A stretch of DNA of 64,000 bases from Clostridium sp. (lineage in GTDB: Bacteria > Cyanobacteriota > Vampirovibrionia > Gastranaerophilales > Gastranaerophilaceae). The notes beneath the pieces were generated by a model. The model made no database searches, was not told the DNA's origin, and was given only the letters and a program-made list of their open reading frames with translations. This document shows positions 26,531 to 34,818 of this stretch, piece by piece (the stretch's first letter is position 1; each line of letters opens with the position of its first letter). The DNA is taken from positions 21,394-85,393 of the forward strand of contig JAHALR010000005.1 of the NCBI GenBank assembly GCA_018362895.1. Reading direction: 5' to 3'. A program made the position numbers and the translations under genes.

Positions 26531-28276
26531 ATGTCTGAAAATAAATTTGAATTAGGTTTATCTCATGAAGAACTGGTAAAAAGAACATCAAAAGATTGTC
26601 TGATACCAAAAGAAATGCTGAAAGAAGACAGCAAGGAATATGCAGCACTTGATGAGGGAGATAAAGAAGCTCTCAAACATCTTGTGAAAGCGGCAAACAA
26701 AATAAATCAGGTTTTTATGAAACAAGATAACCCTAAAAACCTTGAGTTTAAAAAATTTCTGGAAACAGAAGCTGAAAAAGGCAATGAAGATGCAAAAATG
26801 ACATTGACTCTCTTTAACGCTCAGATTGGAATGAATGCTGTGGATTCTGAAGCTAATAAAATTTTTCTGGCAAAAGGTGAAAAAGAACTTCCAGGAAAAG
26901 GATTTTATCCTGTTGATTTAACAAAGGAAGAGTTTCATAAAATTCTTATTGATATGCTGAAAAACGGGGAAAAAGAAGAGGTGAAAAATATTCTTAATCA
27001 ACGTTCAATGGTGGTTAGAGAAGGTCAAAAACTTAAAGGCATTGATTATACTGAATATTTTAAAGAAGAGTTTGAATATATTGCTGATGAGCTTGAGGCT
27101 GCGGCTGAAGTCTCTACAAATGAAGATTTTAATAAATATTTGAAACTTCAGGCGATTGCACTTTGCGAAAATAATCCCCAAAATGATGCTTATGCTGATA
27201 AAAAATGGGCAGAGCTTCAAGATACTCCTTTGGAATTTACTATTTCAAGAGAACAGTATGCTGATGAAATGACAGGAACTGTTGTTGAGAATGAAGAATT
27301 GAAAAAGCTGCTTGATGAAAATGAAATTGAGCCGATTTCGAAGGATTCAATAGGAATTCGTGTAGGTATAGTTAATAAAGAAGGTACACAAAAACTTCTT
27401 GAAATAAAAAAATATATGCCGACGCTTGCACAACATATGCCATACAAAGACGAATATGAGCAAAATATCGGACATGGTGATGATGAAAAACAGACTATGG
27501 TTGATGTTGATATAGTTACACTCAGAGGTGATGAAGGTACATATAGGGGCGGAATTACCCTTGCTCAAAACCTTCCAAACAATGATAAACCTTCTTTGAA
27601 AATAGGCGGAGGAAGAAGAAACGTATATCACAGACAGATAAGAATAAGTACAAGTCCTGAAGCAAAAGCAAAGAGACAAAAAAGGCTTGATGCAACATTG
27701 TCAAAAGAACTTCATAAATATTACAATCAGGAAGCTGATCACTGGTTTACAATAGGCCATGAAAATGTACATTCTTTAGGACCCAAATCGGGAACGGAAG
27801 CACTTGGAAAGTATAAAAATATCATTGAAGAAAATAAAGCAGATATGGGTTCTTTGGCTTTGCTTGACGTGCTTGTTGAGCTTGGTATGTACACACCTGA
27901 AGAGAAAAAACAGATTATTGTCACATATGCAGCTGACAATTTCTTGAAAGCAAAACCGAATCTCTCTCAGGCTCATAGAGTCAGAACTGTTATGCAGTCT
28001 AAGTATTTTCTTGAAAATAAAGCTATTTGGCTTAATGATGAAGGTGTTTTGGAAATTGATATGGACAAAATGGTTCCAACCGCACAAAAAATGCTTGCAG
28101 AAATTATTAGGGTTCAATTGACAAAAGATTTTTCTCTCGGTGAAAAATATGTTTTAGACAATTTTGTTTGGACAAAGGAAATGGATATACTATCGAAAAA
28201 ATTGAAAGAGATAGACAAATCTTTAAATGGAATATTAAAAACACCTCTTGCTGATAAACTTGCTCAGATTAAGTAA
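26531..28276 (+). CDS. Zincin metallopeptidase resembling the M49 (DPP III) family
   Basis: A 581-residue cytosolic protein with no signal peptide. Residues 410-414 are HENVH (HExxH: His410, Glu411, His414), followed by SLGP. A second acidic motif EENKAD at 433-438 follows after 19 residues, with Glu433 or Glu434 the likely third zinc ligand. The HExxH-S-L-G-P plus E-E-x-K-A-D combination recalls bacterial proteins related to dipeptidyl peptidase III, where a similar EE-x-x-A-D motif binds the metal, although true DPP III has HExxxH. The first 380 residues are mostly helical and acidic. ATG 26531 has GGAG 9 bases upstream; the ATG at 26516 lies before it. It probably cleaves small peptides. 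It seems transcribed alone. Confidence 0.65.
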   Translation: MSENKFELGLSHEELVKRTSKDCLIPKEMLKEDSKEYAALDEGDKEALKHLVKAANKINQVFMKQDNPKNLEFKKFLETEAEKGNEDAKMTLTLFNAQIGMNAVDSEANKIFLAKGEKELPGKGFYPVDLTKEEFHKILIDMLKNGEKEEVKNILNQRSMVVREGQKLKGIDYTEYFKEEFEYIADELEAAAEVSTNEDFNKYLKLQAIALCENNPQNDAYADKKWAELQDTPLEFTISREQYADEMTGTVVENEELKKLLDENEIEPISKDSIGIRVGIVNKEGTQKLLEIKKYMPTLAQHMPYKDEYEQNIGHGDDEKQTMVDVDIVTLRGDEGTYRGGITLAQNLPNNDKPSLKIGGGRRNVYHRQIRISTSPEAKAKRQKRLDATLSKELHKYYNQEADHWFTIGHENVHSLGPKSGTEALGKYKNIIEENKADMGSLALLDVLVELGMYTPEEKKQIIVTYAADNFLKAKPNLSQAHRVRTVMQSKYFLENKAIWLNDEGVLEIDMDKMVPTAQKMLAEIIRVQLTKDFSLGEKYVLDNFVWTKEMDILSKKLKEIDKSLNGILKTPLADKLAQIK

Positions 28277-28304
28277 TGTAAAATCTTAATTTTATCTGTC
28301 AAAA

Positions 28305-28347
28305 TTTCTTTTTTTGCGTTTTATACAATTACATACAAAAAAAGAAA
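28305..28347. repeat. Inverted repeat in a leader region
   Basis: TTTCTTTTTTTG (28305-28316) and CAAAAAAAGAAA (28336-28347) are perfect 12-bp arms around a 19-base loop, between the M49-like gene and the ATG at 28356. The right arm ends 8 bases before that start and covers its only purine-rich stretch. Confidence 0.6.
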
Positions 28348-28355
28348 GATGTGTT

Positions 28356-28826
28356 ATGCAAAAAATTTCATTATTTAAAAGTTTGTTAAATGCTAATTTT
28401 TCCAACAATAAAGCAGCTTTAAAAAATGCACAAAAGTATGTAAGTATTTCTGAAAATTTTAATCCTAAATTAAAAGATACACTCACAGAGGCAAGTACAA
28501 CACTTGGAAACTATGGAAAACATAAAGGTCTCAAAATAAGTTTTCAACCTATGGAAAATGATATTTTTGATGGTGTTAGGATGGATGTTCAAAAAATAAG
28601 AGTTGTTCCAAATACTGAAAGTATAGATTCGCCGTCGGTTTTTAAACAAGTTACTTCACAAGCCGGCATGGCAATAATTGATAGTAAAGGCAAGGATAAA
28701 GTTTCCTTTTTAAGGGAAATTTATGAATCACTTTCTGGTATAAATAAACGTGTAAGAGAGCAGGAGCTTAAAAATGCTCAAGAAATGAGAGATTTTTTCT
28801 CAAAACATAATGTTTTCCCCGGATAA
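28356..28826 (+). CDS. Unknown protein, predicted soluble
   Basis: A 156-residue protein with no signal peptide, no membrane segment and no motif I recognise. The middle (residues 50-110) contains alternating strands (GLKISFQPM, VQKIRVVPN, GMAIIDSKG), the rest is helical and basic, ending KNAQEMRDFFSKHNVF. ATG 28356 is the only start with reasonable spacing to purines; an upstream frame to 28314 reads through the inverted repeat. It may be controlled by the hairpin in its leader. Confidence 0.6.
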   Translation: MQKISLFKSLLNANFSNNKAALKNAQKYVSISENFNPKLKDTLTEASTTLGNYGKHKGLKISFQPMENDIFDGVRMDVQKIRVVPNTESIDSPSVFKQVTSQAGMAIIDSKGKDKVSFLREIYESLSGINKRVREQELKNAQEMRDFFSKHNVFPG

Positions 28827-28910
28827 TCTTTTTAATTCAATAAACTAAAATTCAGGCAATTTTTTTCCATAAATTGTTTTTATATATGTATAGGATATAA
28901 AGGGAAAATT

Positions 28911-29774
28911 ATGTCGGGCATGAATTCAGTTAATTTGAATTTGGATTATTTGAATAAATCACTTGATGTGTCTAGTCCATTGTCGACTGCATCTTTTCCA
29001 GCAGTATCTACGGATACCCTTTTCTATCAGCCTGTAATACCTCAGAATCTATCTTTCAGTTCTGATATATTTCCTCCTGCTTATCAGCTTCCGGCAGGTT
29101 TTGCTGATATGTTTTGTGCAAATTTACAACAAAATGCATGGGCGGGTATTTTAGGAATATTGGCAAACTATAAGCCTCCGCAAATTGATTTGTCTTTGTT
29201 TACTTTTAATAATAATCAGTTTATGTCAAATTATTCAGATGAAGATACATCGTATTTTTCTTATGACTCTAAACAATTGAAAGAAAAGTGGAAAAACAAA
29301 GCTCCGCATCTTTCTGACGGATTTTATAATAAAGCTACTGAAGTAGCAAAAAGAGTGGGTTGCGATCCGAATGATTTACTCGCTGTTATGTATTCCGAAT
29401 CAGGCTTAAAGCCTGGTGCTGTAAATAAAAACGGCGGAGCAACCGGACTTATCCAATTTATGCCTAAGACAGCAAGAGGGCTTGGTACTACAACACAGGC
29501 TATTAAAAATATGTCAGCTGAAGAGCAATTGGTTTATGTTGAAAAATATATTAATTCTGTAAAAAAATCAGCAGGAATTGGTGCAAATGAAAAAATCGGA
29601 GCAGGAACTTTGTATGCACTGATTTTCTTACCTGCAAGGGCCAAACGTGATGTTCTTGCATCTTGTAATGAATCTAATGCTTATTATTCAGCAAACAAGG
29701 GTTTGGACAGAAATGGTGATGGAATGATAACTAAGGATGAGCTTGCACAGCGTGTTAGGGGCTATATGGCCTAA
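28911..29774 (+). CDS. Lytic transglycosylase (SLT) domain protein with EF-hand
   Basis: A 287-residue protein. The first 120 residues are low in charge and rich in Pro, Ser and Asn. An SLT domain follows (about 130-250): catalytic Glu163 in MYSESG, then GATGLIQFMPKTA and a long helix, the signature of Slt/MltE-type enzymes that cleave glycan strands to 1,6-anhydro products. It ends in a perfect calcium-binding loop, DRNGDGMITKDE, near residues 267-278. No Sec signal or lipobox is visible at ATG 28911, so it may be exported by another route or act at the envelope from a neighbouring secretion system. It is the third peptidoglycan-active domain coded in this window. Confidence 0.82.
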   Translation: MSGMNSVNLNLDYLNKSLDVSSPLSTASFPAVSTDTLFYQPVIPQNLSFSSDIFPPAYQLPAGFADMFCANLQQNAWAGILGILANYKPPQIDLSLFTFNNNQFMSNYSDEDTSYFSYDSKQLKEKWKNKAPHLSDGFYNKATEVAKRVGCDPNDLLAVMYSESGLKPGAVNKNGGATGLIQFMPKTARGLGTTTQAIKNMSAEEQLVYVEKYINSVKKSAGIGANEKIGAGTLYALIFLPARAKRDVLASCNESNAYYSANKGLDRNGDGMITKDELAQRVRGYMA

Positions 29775-29779
29775 CAGAG

Positions 29780-30736
29780 CTAGCTTTCTATAATTTTTTT
29801 CCATACAGATGGCAGGTAAACTGCGCCATTTCTTCCGTAAGTTGATTTGTCGGGTGATTTTTCATAGAATATGGGAATAAATCCTGCTTTTTTCAATTCT
29901 TCGTGTACAAAAGATGTATCAAAAACTTTTATTCTAGTACCGTTCTGATAATGAAGACGGGTGTCCTTTTCATCATTTATATCATAGAGATGGTCAGCAG
30001 GAAGATTTCCGAGTACAAATATTCCGTTTTGAGGCAGAACTTTGCTTATGTCCATAAATAATTTAGAAATTTCCCTCATGTTGATAGCTTTTTTGGTGTC
30101 ATAAGATAATGAGCCGCTTAAAATATGATATAGTGCATTTTGAAATATAATTACTCCTGTGTTTTCAGGTTTTAATATTTTATTTATATTTCTGATATCA
30201 CCGGCTTCGAATTTTATCAAATCTTTGCACTTTGATTCTATTGGTTGATAGATGTTTGAAAAAGATGTTTTTATTTGAAAATATTTTTTAAACGCTTTTT
30301 GTATTTCTTCTGCTTCTTCCTTTTTTACATCTGTATAATCATATATGTTTTGTTCTTTATAGTCAGGGAAAAGAACCTGTTCATAACGAGAATAAATCTC
30401 AGGTGTGTATTCTTTTTTGTTTGCTTTTTTTATAACCTCCGGAAAATCGTAACCTGTAATTTTAAATTTTTTATTCTGGTTTGCTTTATCCAGAAGCATT
30501 AAAAGACTATATGTTTTGTGACCGACAGAACATCCGAATTCGGCAATATTTGTTCCATTAGGGAAGTTTTTTAATATGTATTCTTTTGTGAATTTTAATG
30601 TAGGAAAGTCCCTCATAAAACCGGTGTAGTTGTTGACCGTATACTTTTTTCCATCCACTTCTATATCAGTGAATCCGCTATGACCTTTGAAGACAGGTGT
30701 ATATTGAAGGTTTGAAAATCTTGAAATGTTAATCAT
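29780..30736 (-). CDS. SAM-dependent methyltransferase, CheR-like
   Basis: A 318-residue class I methyltransferase. Motif I IAEFGCSVGHKTYSLLMLL near residue 64 and strand 2 KFKITGYDFPEVIKKA near 90 resemble CheR-type enzymes, where ASTGEEPYSLAM is the parallel; DLIKFEAGDIRNI near 170 and TGVIIFQNALYHIL near 194 fit motifs III and IV. No chemotaxis genes are nearby, so a glutamyl-methyltransferase role is not supported. The N-terminus carries a short YTPVFKGHSG segment. It is convergent with the transglycosylase gene. Confidence 0.68.
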   Translation of the reverse strand: MINISRFSNLQYTPVFKGHSGFTDIEVDGKKYTVNNYTGFMRDFPTLKFTKEYILKNFPNGTNIAEFGCSVGHKTYSLLMLLDKANQNKKFKITGYDFPEVIKKANKKEYTPEIYSRYEQVLFPDYKEQNIYDYTDVKKEEAEEIQKAFKKYFQIKTSFSNIYQPIESKCKDLIKFEAGDIRNINKILKPENTGVIIFQNALYHILSGSLSYDTKKAINMREISKLFMDISKVLPQNGIFVLGNLPADHLYDINDEKDTRLHYQNGTRIKVFDTSFVHEELKKAGFIPIFYEKSPDKSTYGRNGAVYLPSVWKKIIES

Positions 30737-30827
30737 ATTTGTTCAACACCTCTGAATAAAAAAAATTGCTTGTTTGTATTATTCATTAAAGAAAAGTTTC
30801 AGGTATAATATGCTAAAGGAGAATATT

Positions 30828-31766
30828 TTGTTAGATTCTGATTTTTTACCACAATATAAAAACATAATACAACTTATCCAAGATGATTTAGATATATTGA
30901 ATAAATATTTTGAGACCAATTTGTTTTCGACTGAAAATCAGGGTAGGCAAATTGTACCAATTTTAAAAGAGTTTTTTTCTGGTAAAGGCAAGAGAATACG
31001 TTCTTCTTTGATTTTCCTGCTAACAAAAGCACTGGGTAGGCATACAGATGAATTTTATTACAAATTAGCACTATCCAATGAAATTATTCATAATGCTACT
31101 TTGATTCATGATGATATTATAGACTGTTCAATTTTAAGGCGAGGCAGGAATACACTCAATTTTGATTATGACAGCAAATTGGCTGTACTTACCGGTGATT
31201 ATTTGTTGTCTGTTGTTTTGAAACTTCTGACAAAAGTTGATGATCCTGCTATAAGAGAGCTTCATTCAGAAGCTGTTTCAAAAATAATAACAGGAGAACT
31301 TGAGCAATATTTTAATAGATTCAAACTTTTTTCAATTGATGATTATATAGAAAAATCAAAAAATAAAACAGCCAGACTTTTTGAAACAGGGTTGGTTTCT
31401 TGTTATTTATATGGAAATCAAGATCCTGTTCATTGTGAAGATATCAGAAATTTTGCTTTAAATTTTGGTATAGCATTTCAAATAGACAATGATTTGAAAA
31501 ATTTTGTAGATGAAGAAAAAATGAATGAAGATATAACAAACGGAGATTATAGTGCACCTTTGATTTATTATGCGTCAGAAAAAAAGATTTCTGAAATCAG
31601 AAACTCAAAACAAGTATTGAAAGATATTAAAAATACAAAGGCAATTGAGAAAACAAAAGCTCTGAAAAATTATTATATAAACTTGGCTATTGAAAATATA
31701 TGTTTTCTTGAGGATAATCAGTATACAAGAGCAATCAAAAACTTATGCCGTTTATATACAGGATAG
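30828..31766 (+). CDS. Polyprenyl diphosphate synthase
   Basis: A 312-residue trans-isoprenyl diphosphate synthase. The first aspartate-rich motif is HDDIID (Asp95, Asp96, Asp99), preceded by a typical GKGKRIRSSLIFL that binds the diphosphate. The second motif is altered to FQIDNDLKNF, with DNDLK instead of DDxxD. Such changes are found in heptaprenyl/octaprenyl synthase subunits, and a partner subunit may be needed; no obvious partner is present. It makes a long prenyl chain for quinone or carrier-lipid synthesis. The start is TTG 30828, with AAAGGAG 6 bases before it; ATG 30810 lies ahead of that site. The signal peptidase gene follows after 7 bases. Confidence 0.82.
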   Translation: MLDSDFLPQYKNIIQLIQDDLDILNKYFETNLFSTENQGRQIVPILKEFFSGKGKRIRSSLIFLLTKALGRHTDEFYYKLALSNEIIHNATLIHDDIIDCSILRRGRNTLNFDYDSKLAVLTGDYLLSVVLKLLTKVDDPAIRELHSEAVSKIITGELEQYFNRFKLFSIDDYIEKSKNKTARLFETGLVSCYLYGNQDPVHCEDIRNFALNFGIAFQIDNDLKNFVDEEKMNEDITNGDYSAPLIYYASEKKISEIRNSKQVLKDIKNTKAIEKTKALKNYYINLAIENICFLEDNQYTRAIKNLCRLYTG

Positions 31767-31773
31767 AATTTTA

Positions 31774-32427
31774 ATGGATGAAAAAACAAAACAAAAAATA
31801 ATCGCAGGTCTTAAAGAAACAATCGAGACAGTAGTTTTCGTTGTTGTTATGGTTGTTATAATAAGATTTTTTATAGGGGAAATTCGCTGGATTCCTTCGG
31901 CTTCTATGAGACCGACATTAATTGAGGGTGACAGAATTTTCGTAGAACGCTTTTCCCGATTTTATTCAACACCTCAAAGAGGTGATGTGATGGTATTTTA
32001 TCCTCCTTCTGAAGATATAAAAACTGATGCCTGGTCTGTTTTTGCCAGATTAACTGGCTTTTTCTGTAAGGATGTTGCTTATATAAAAAGAGTCATTGGA
32101 GTGCCCGGGGATAAACTTGAGGTAAAAGAATTTGTTAACGGCAAGTTTAAGGTTTATATAAATGACAAACCTCTTGATGAACCATATATAATGAGTGAAG
32201 ATGATTACATTCCATGTTCTTCGGATATGTTTTGCGGACCGATGAGAATACCTGCTGGACAGTTTTTTATGATGGGTGACAATCGTGGAAATTCTCAAGA
32301 TTCTCGCTTTTGGGGATTTTTACCCAAAGAAAGATTCATTGGTAAAGCTGTGTTTTTATTCTGGCCTCCAACAAGATTGGATTTATTTAAAAAACCTTTA
32401 TACGAAAATGTGGATTCATCAAACTAA
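31774..32427 (+). CDS. lepB: Signal peptidase I
   Basis: A 217-residue inner-membrane serine protease. One N-terminal transmembrane helix (about 15-35) precedes the catalytic Ser44 in SASMRPTL and Lys105 in YIKRVIGVPGD; box E GDNRGNSQDSR near residue 169 completes the family. It removes signal peptides from Sec substrates such as the autotransporter and the secreted proteins here. The single transmembrane anchor and moderate length resemble Gram-positive and cyanobacterial SPase I more than E. coli LepB, which has two. ATG 31774 follows the prenyl synthase stop by 7 bases, so they form an operon. Confidence 0.95.
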   Translation: MDEKTKQKIIAGLKETIETVVFVVVMVVIIRFFIGEIRWIPSASMRPTLIEGDRIFVERFSRFYSTPQRGDVMVFYPPSEDIKTDAWSVFARLTGFFCKDVAYIKRVIGVPGDKLEVKEFVNGKFKVYINDKPLDEPYIMSEDDYIPCSSDMFCGPMRIPAGQFFMMGDNRGNSQDSRFWGFLPKERFIGKAVFLFWPPTRLDLFKKPLYENVDSSN

Positions 32428-33899
32428 CCAAATGTCCTGATGACATTTTCGAAAATATGATAAACATCGTTTTTATAATTTGTTGCAGCCTGTGATGTAT
32501 TAAAAATTCCGTCCCAATGCCGTTCACATTCTGTCCAGGCATCAGAGCCTTGCATTTCTTTTGTATGCATCATGAGTTCATGTGTATTTACATAAGGAGA
32601 TAGTGGCATTATGTCATGAAGCTGCATATAAGATGGCAATTTTTCACCAATGTTGTTGTAACCATATAAACAAGAATTGATTCTGTTTAATCTTGTTTCA
32701 AAACTTGCTTCACCATAATCATTGTCATTCGAGACTTCTGGTCCTGCTGCATATTCTGGTGAAAATCTCTGCTTTTCTGATTCCCAGCGTACACTCTCAA
32801 AGTTGTCTGCTTTTCCCCAGTCTGTTCCGGCAGTAAAGCCCATTTCTTTGTAATCCCAGCGTTCATCACATTTTTCTCCGATAAAAGAAAGGTCGTTTCT
32901 GTTGGTTTTTTGTCTAATTTCATATAGAATATAAGCCATTTGTGCTTTATTGGGTAAATCGCCAGATCCGCAATATCCATTGTAATCTGTAATATGTTTT
33001 GCACTGTCAAAATAAATTGCATCAAAGCCAAGCTCTATCCCCCATGCACAAGCATCAATAAATGCTTTTTCATGGTCGTACCAGTTGAAATCATTGCCTT
33101 GAACTTTAAGTTGATTTGAAGATAATGGCATTCTAAAGCCGGTCTTGAAACCCATAAGATGGGCCATATCATTAAATGCTTTTACCTGTTCATCAGCTCC
33201 CATTTTTCCATATAAGCCATCACTTGTTAATGTTTGGCTTATACCGGTATGAAGGTTTGCACAGTATAAAGAGTCAGCTGATTTATATCCATCACCATAA
33301 ATTGTCGGATAAAGCTGAGAAAGTATTATACAATTTGCAAAAGAATTTGGTGAAGTTGGTATAGCCGGTAGAAGCTTCATTGTACCTAAAAGACCTTCTG
33401 TTACTCTGTCTCCGTTGTATTTTGCAAGTGTTCTGGGATTGATTTCAATATAATTTGCACGGCGTCCCCATTTATCGCCAAAGTTGGGTGAAGGAATATA
33501 AGGCGGGATTCCCGGATACTGACAATCTGGTTTTGTTAATGTACAAACAGACTGAATCACCTGTTCAGGTGTTCTTTTTAAAAGTTCAGCAGGGTGAGCA
33601 TTTACCCATTTTTTTGTGCCAACCTGATAGATATGTTCTTTTGTCCAGTTGTCTTCATATATGTCATTTCTTCCCGAAACAATGTAAAAAAGTTTTTTTA
33701 AAGGCTGTGAATCTCCATAATAGCCTTTAAAAGAAATTTTCACTTTATTTATCATTGCCCTGTTCATATGAAACATATCAAATAAGGCAATGTTATTTTG
33801 TGTTGGCTGCTGTTTTGGCTGTTTTTGTTTCTTATTATCTAAAAAATTGCTGTTAATTCCAGAGCATGCCGAATTTTTTGAAGTAATCAATAAAGACAT
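32424..33899 (-). CDS. TIM-barrel protein with amylase-like (GH13-type) active-site motifs
   Basis: A 491-residue protein of uncertain family. Residues about 290-345 contain GFDAIYFDSAKHI and then LSFIGEKCDERW, which match conserved regions II (G-x-R-x-D-x-x-K-H, catalytic Asp about 298) and III (catalytic Glu about 342) of alpha-amylase-type glycosidases. SYMQLHD near residue 430 could be region IV. The usual Arg two residues before the Asp is replaced by Tyr, so it is divergent. The ATG at 33899 gives a weakly hydrophobic start with a Cys near residue 12, and an SFKGYYG segment near residue 56. It converges with lepB, overlapping by 4 bases. It may act on glycan or starch-like material; this is inferred from motifs. 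Confidence 0.5.
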   Translation of the reverse strand: MSLLITSKNSACSGINSNFLDNKKQKQPKQQPTQNNIALFDMFHMNRAMINKVKISFKGYYGDSQPLKKLFYIVSGRNDIYEDNWTKEHIYQVGTKKWVNAHPAELLKRTPEQVIQSVCTLTKPDCQYPGIPPYIPSPNFGDKWGRRANYIEINPRTLAKYNGDRVTEGLLGTMKLLPAIPTSPNSFANCIILSQLYPTIYGDGYKSADSLYCANLHTGISQTLTSDGLYGKMGADEQVKAFNDMAHLMGFKTGFRMPLSSNQLKVQGNDFNWYDHEKAFIDACAWGIELGFDAIYFDSAKHITDYNGYCGSGDLPNKAQMAYILYEIRQKTNRNDLSFIGEKCDERWDYKEMGFTAGTDWGKADNFESVRWESEKQRFSPEYAAGPEVSNDNDYGEASFETRLNRINSCLYGYNNIGEKLPSYMQLHDIMPLSPYVNTHELMMHTKEMQGSDAWTECERHWDGIFNTSQAATNYKNDVYHIFENVIRTFG

Positions 33900-33910
33900 A
33901 ATAATAAAGT

Positions 33911-33961
33911 AAAACACAAACAAAATATTTTTTGTTAGTTAAAATACTCTGTTTGTGTTTT
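33911..33961. terminator. Inverted repeat between two minus-strand genes
   Basis: Perfect 12-bp arms AAAACACAAACA (33911-33922) and TGTTTGTGTTTT (33950-33961) with a 27-base loop, running into T tracts on both strands. It lies downstream of the Gly/Lys-rich gene and just before the start of the amylase-like gene, so it could end the first transcript. Confidence 0.6.
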
Positions 33962-33977
33962 TTTATTGATATGCAAA

Positions 33978-34634
33978 TTACCAACCGCTAAATATCTTTT
34001 TTATGCCTTTTCCGATTGCTTTTCCGACAGAAGCAATTCCTTTTACTACTGCTTTACCGGCTGATACTACGGCTTTGCCAACGCTTTTGACTGCTTTTAC
34101 TGCGCCTTTTGCAACTTTTTTGACACCGCCCCAGGCCCATTTTAAAGGTTCTGTGATGATGCCTGCGGCACCTTTAAATATAGAGCCTACTCCTTTAAAT
34201 ATTTGTCCTCTGAAAATTTGTTTTATGCCATTAACACTGTTGTTGAAGGCTGAACCTACACCTTTGAAAAGCCCAACAATAGGAGTGCTTATAATTTGAA
34301 GGCCGCCGACAAGGCTTTTTCCCATTCCGGAAAGCATTGAACCTGCATTGCCCCAGAAGCCTTTTACGACTCCTCCTACAATACTTGCTGCTCCAGCAAT
34401 AGTTCCGCCTACAATTGTTTTTGTCCCTGACCAGACATTTTGCAGCGGGGTAGGTTCTTCTTTTGCTTCTTCTTGAACTATACCTTCTTCATCAGTTGTT
34501 TCAATTGTCGGATCATAGGCCTTGCTTACAAAGTTATAGTCGTCTACTTTTTCTTCTGCTACCGTGTTGTTTGTTGCGGGTACAAATACATTGTTACCCA
34601 TACCGTTCAGGTATAAGTTGATGCTGTTTGACAT
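33978..34634 (-). CDS. Gly/Ala/Lys-rich amphipathic protein of unknown function
   Basis: A 218-residue protein. After an acidic N-terminal 60 residues, the rest is a low-complexity run of short amphipathic units (GGVVKGFWG, GLFKGVGSAF, IFKGVGSIFKGA), ending in about 60 residues rich in Gly-Lys-Ala-Val (KGAVKAVKSVGKAV, ending KKIFSGW). It has no signal peptide and no single long membrane helix. Repetition and cationic amphipathic character resemble membrane-active peptides, glycine-zipper proteins or hydrophobic parts of phage tape-measure proteins, but no phage genes are here. The start ATG 34634 has AAGGAG 6 bases before it. I do not recognise a family. Confidence 0.6.
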   Translation of the reverse strand: MSNSINLYLNGMGNNVFVPATNNTVAEEKVDDYNFVSKAYDPTIETTDEEGIVQEEAKEEPTPLQNVWSGTKTIVGGTIAGAASIVGGVVKGFWGNAGSMLSGMGKSLVGGLQIISTPIVGLFKGVGSAFNNSVNGIKQIFRGQIFKGVGSIFKGAAGIITEPLKWAWGGVKKVAKGAVKAVKSVGKAVVSAGKAVVKGIASVGKAIGKGIKKIFSGW

Positions 34635-34721
34635 TTGATACTCCTTGTAACTACCTTGAGCGGCTACTTGTTTCGCTTTTCCCTGTAAGATTATTATCGG
34701 CATATTATTAAAAAAATTTAG

Positions 34722-34768
34722 AGATTTTTCGTAACTTTTTTGTGCTTTTCGAAAAATCTTGATATAAT
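34722..34768 (+). promoter_or_regulatory. Promoter with overlapping inverted repeat, upstream of the radical SAM gene
   Basis: TTGTGC (34740-34745) and TATAAT (34763-34768) with 17-base spacing precede the ATG at 34819. Inverted arms AGATTTTTCG (34722-34731) and CGAAAAATCT (34750-34759) flank and enter the promoter: the left arm lies upstream of the -35 and the right arm lies in the spacer, so a repressor-binding site is possible. Confidence 0.5.
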
Positions 34769-34818
34769 TGCTTTTCAAGGAGATTGCTTTTTAATATTAC
34801 TTTACAAATTGTGATTCT

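Noticed and set aside
33978..34634. Prophage tail tape-measure remnant
   Set aside because: The composition is similar, but there is no other phage gene within 20 kb and the size is too small.
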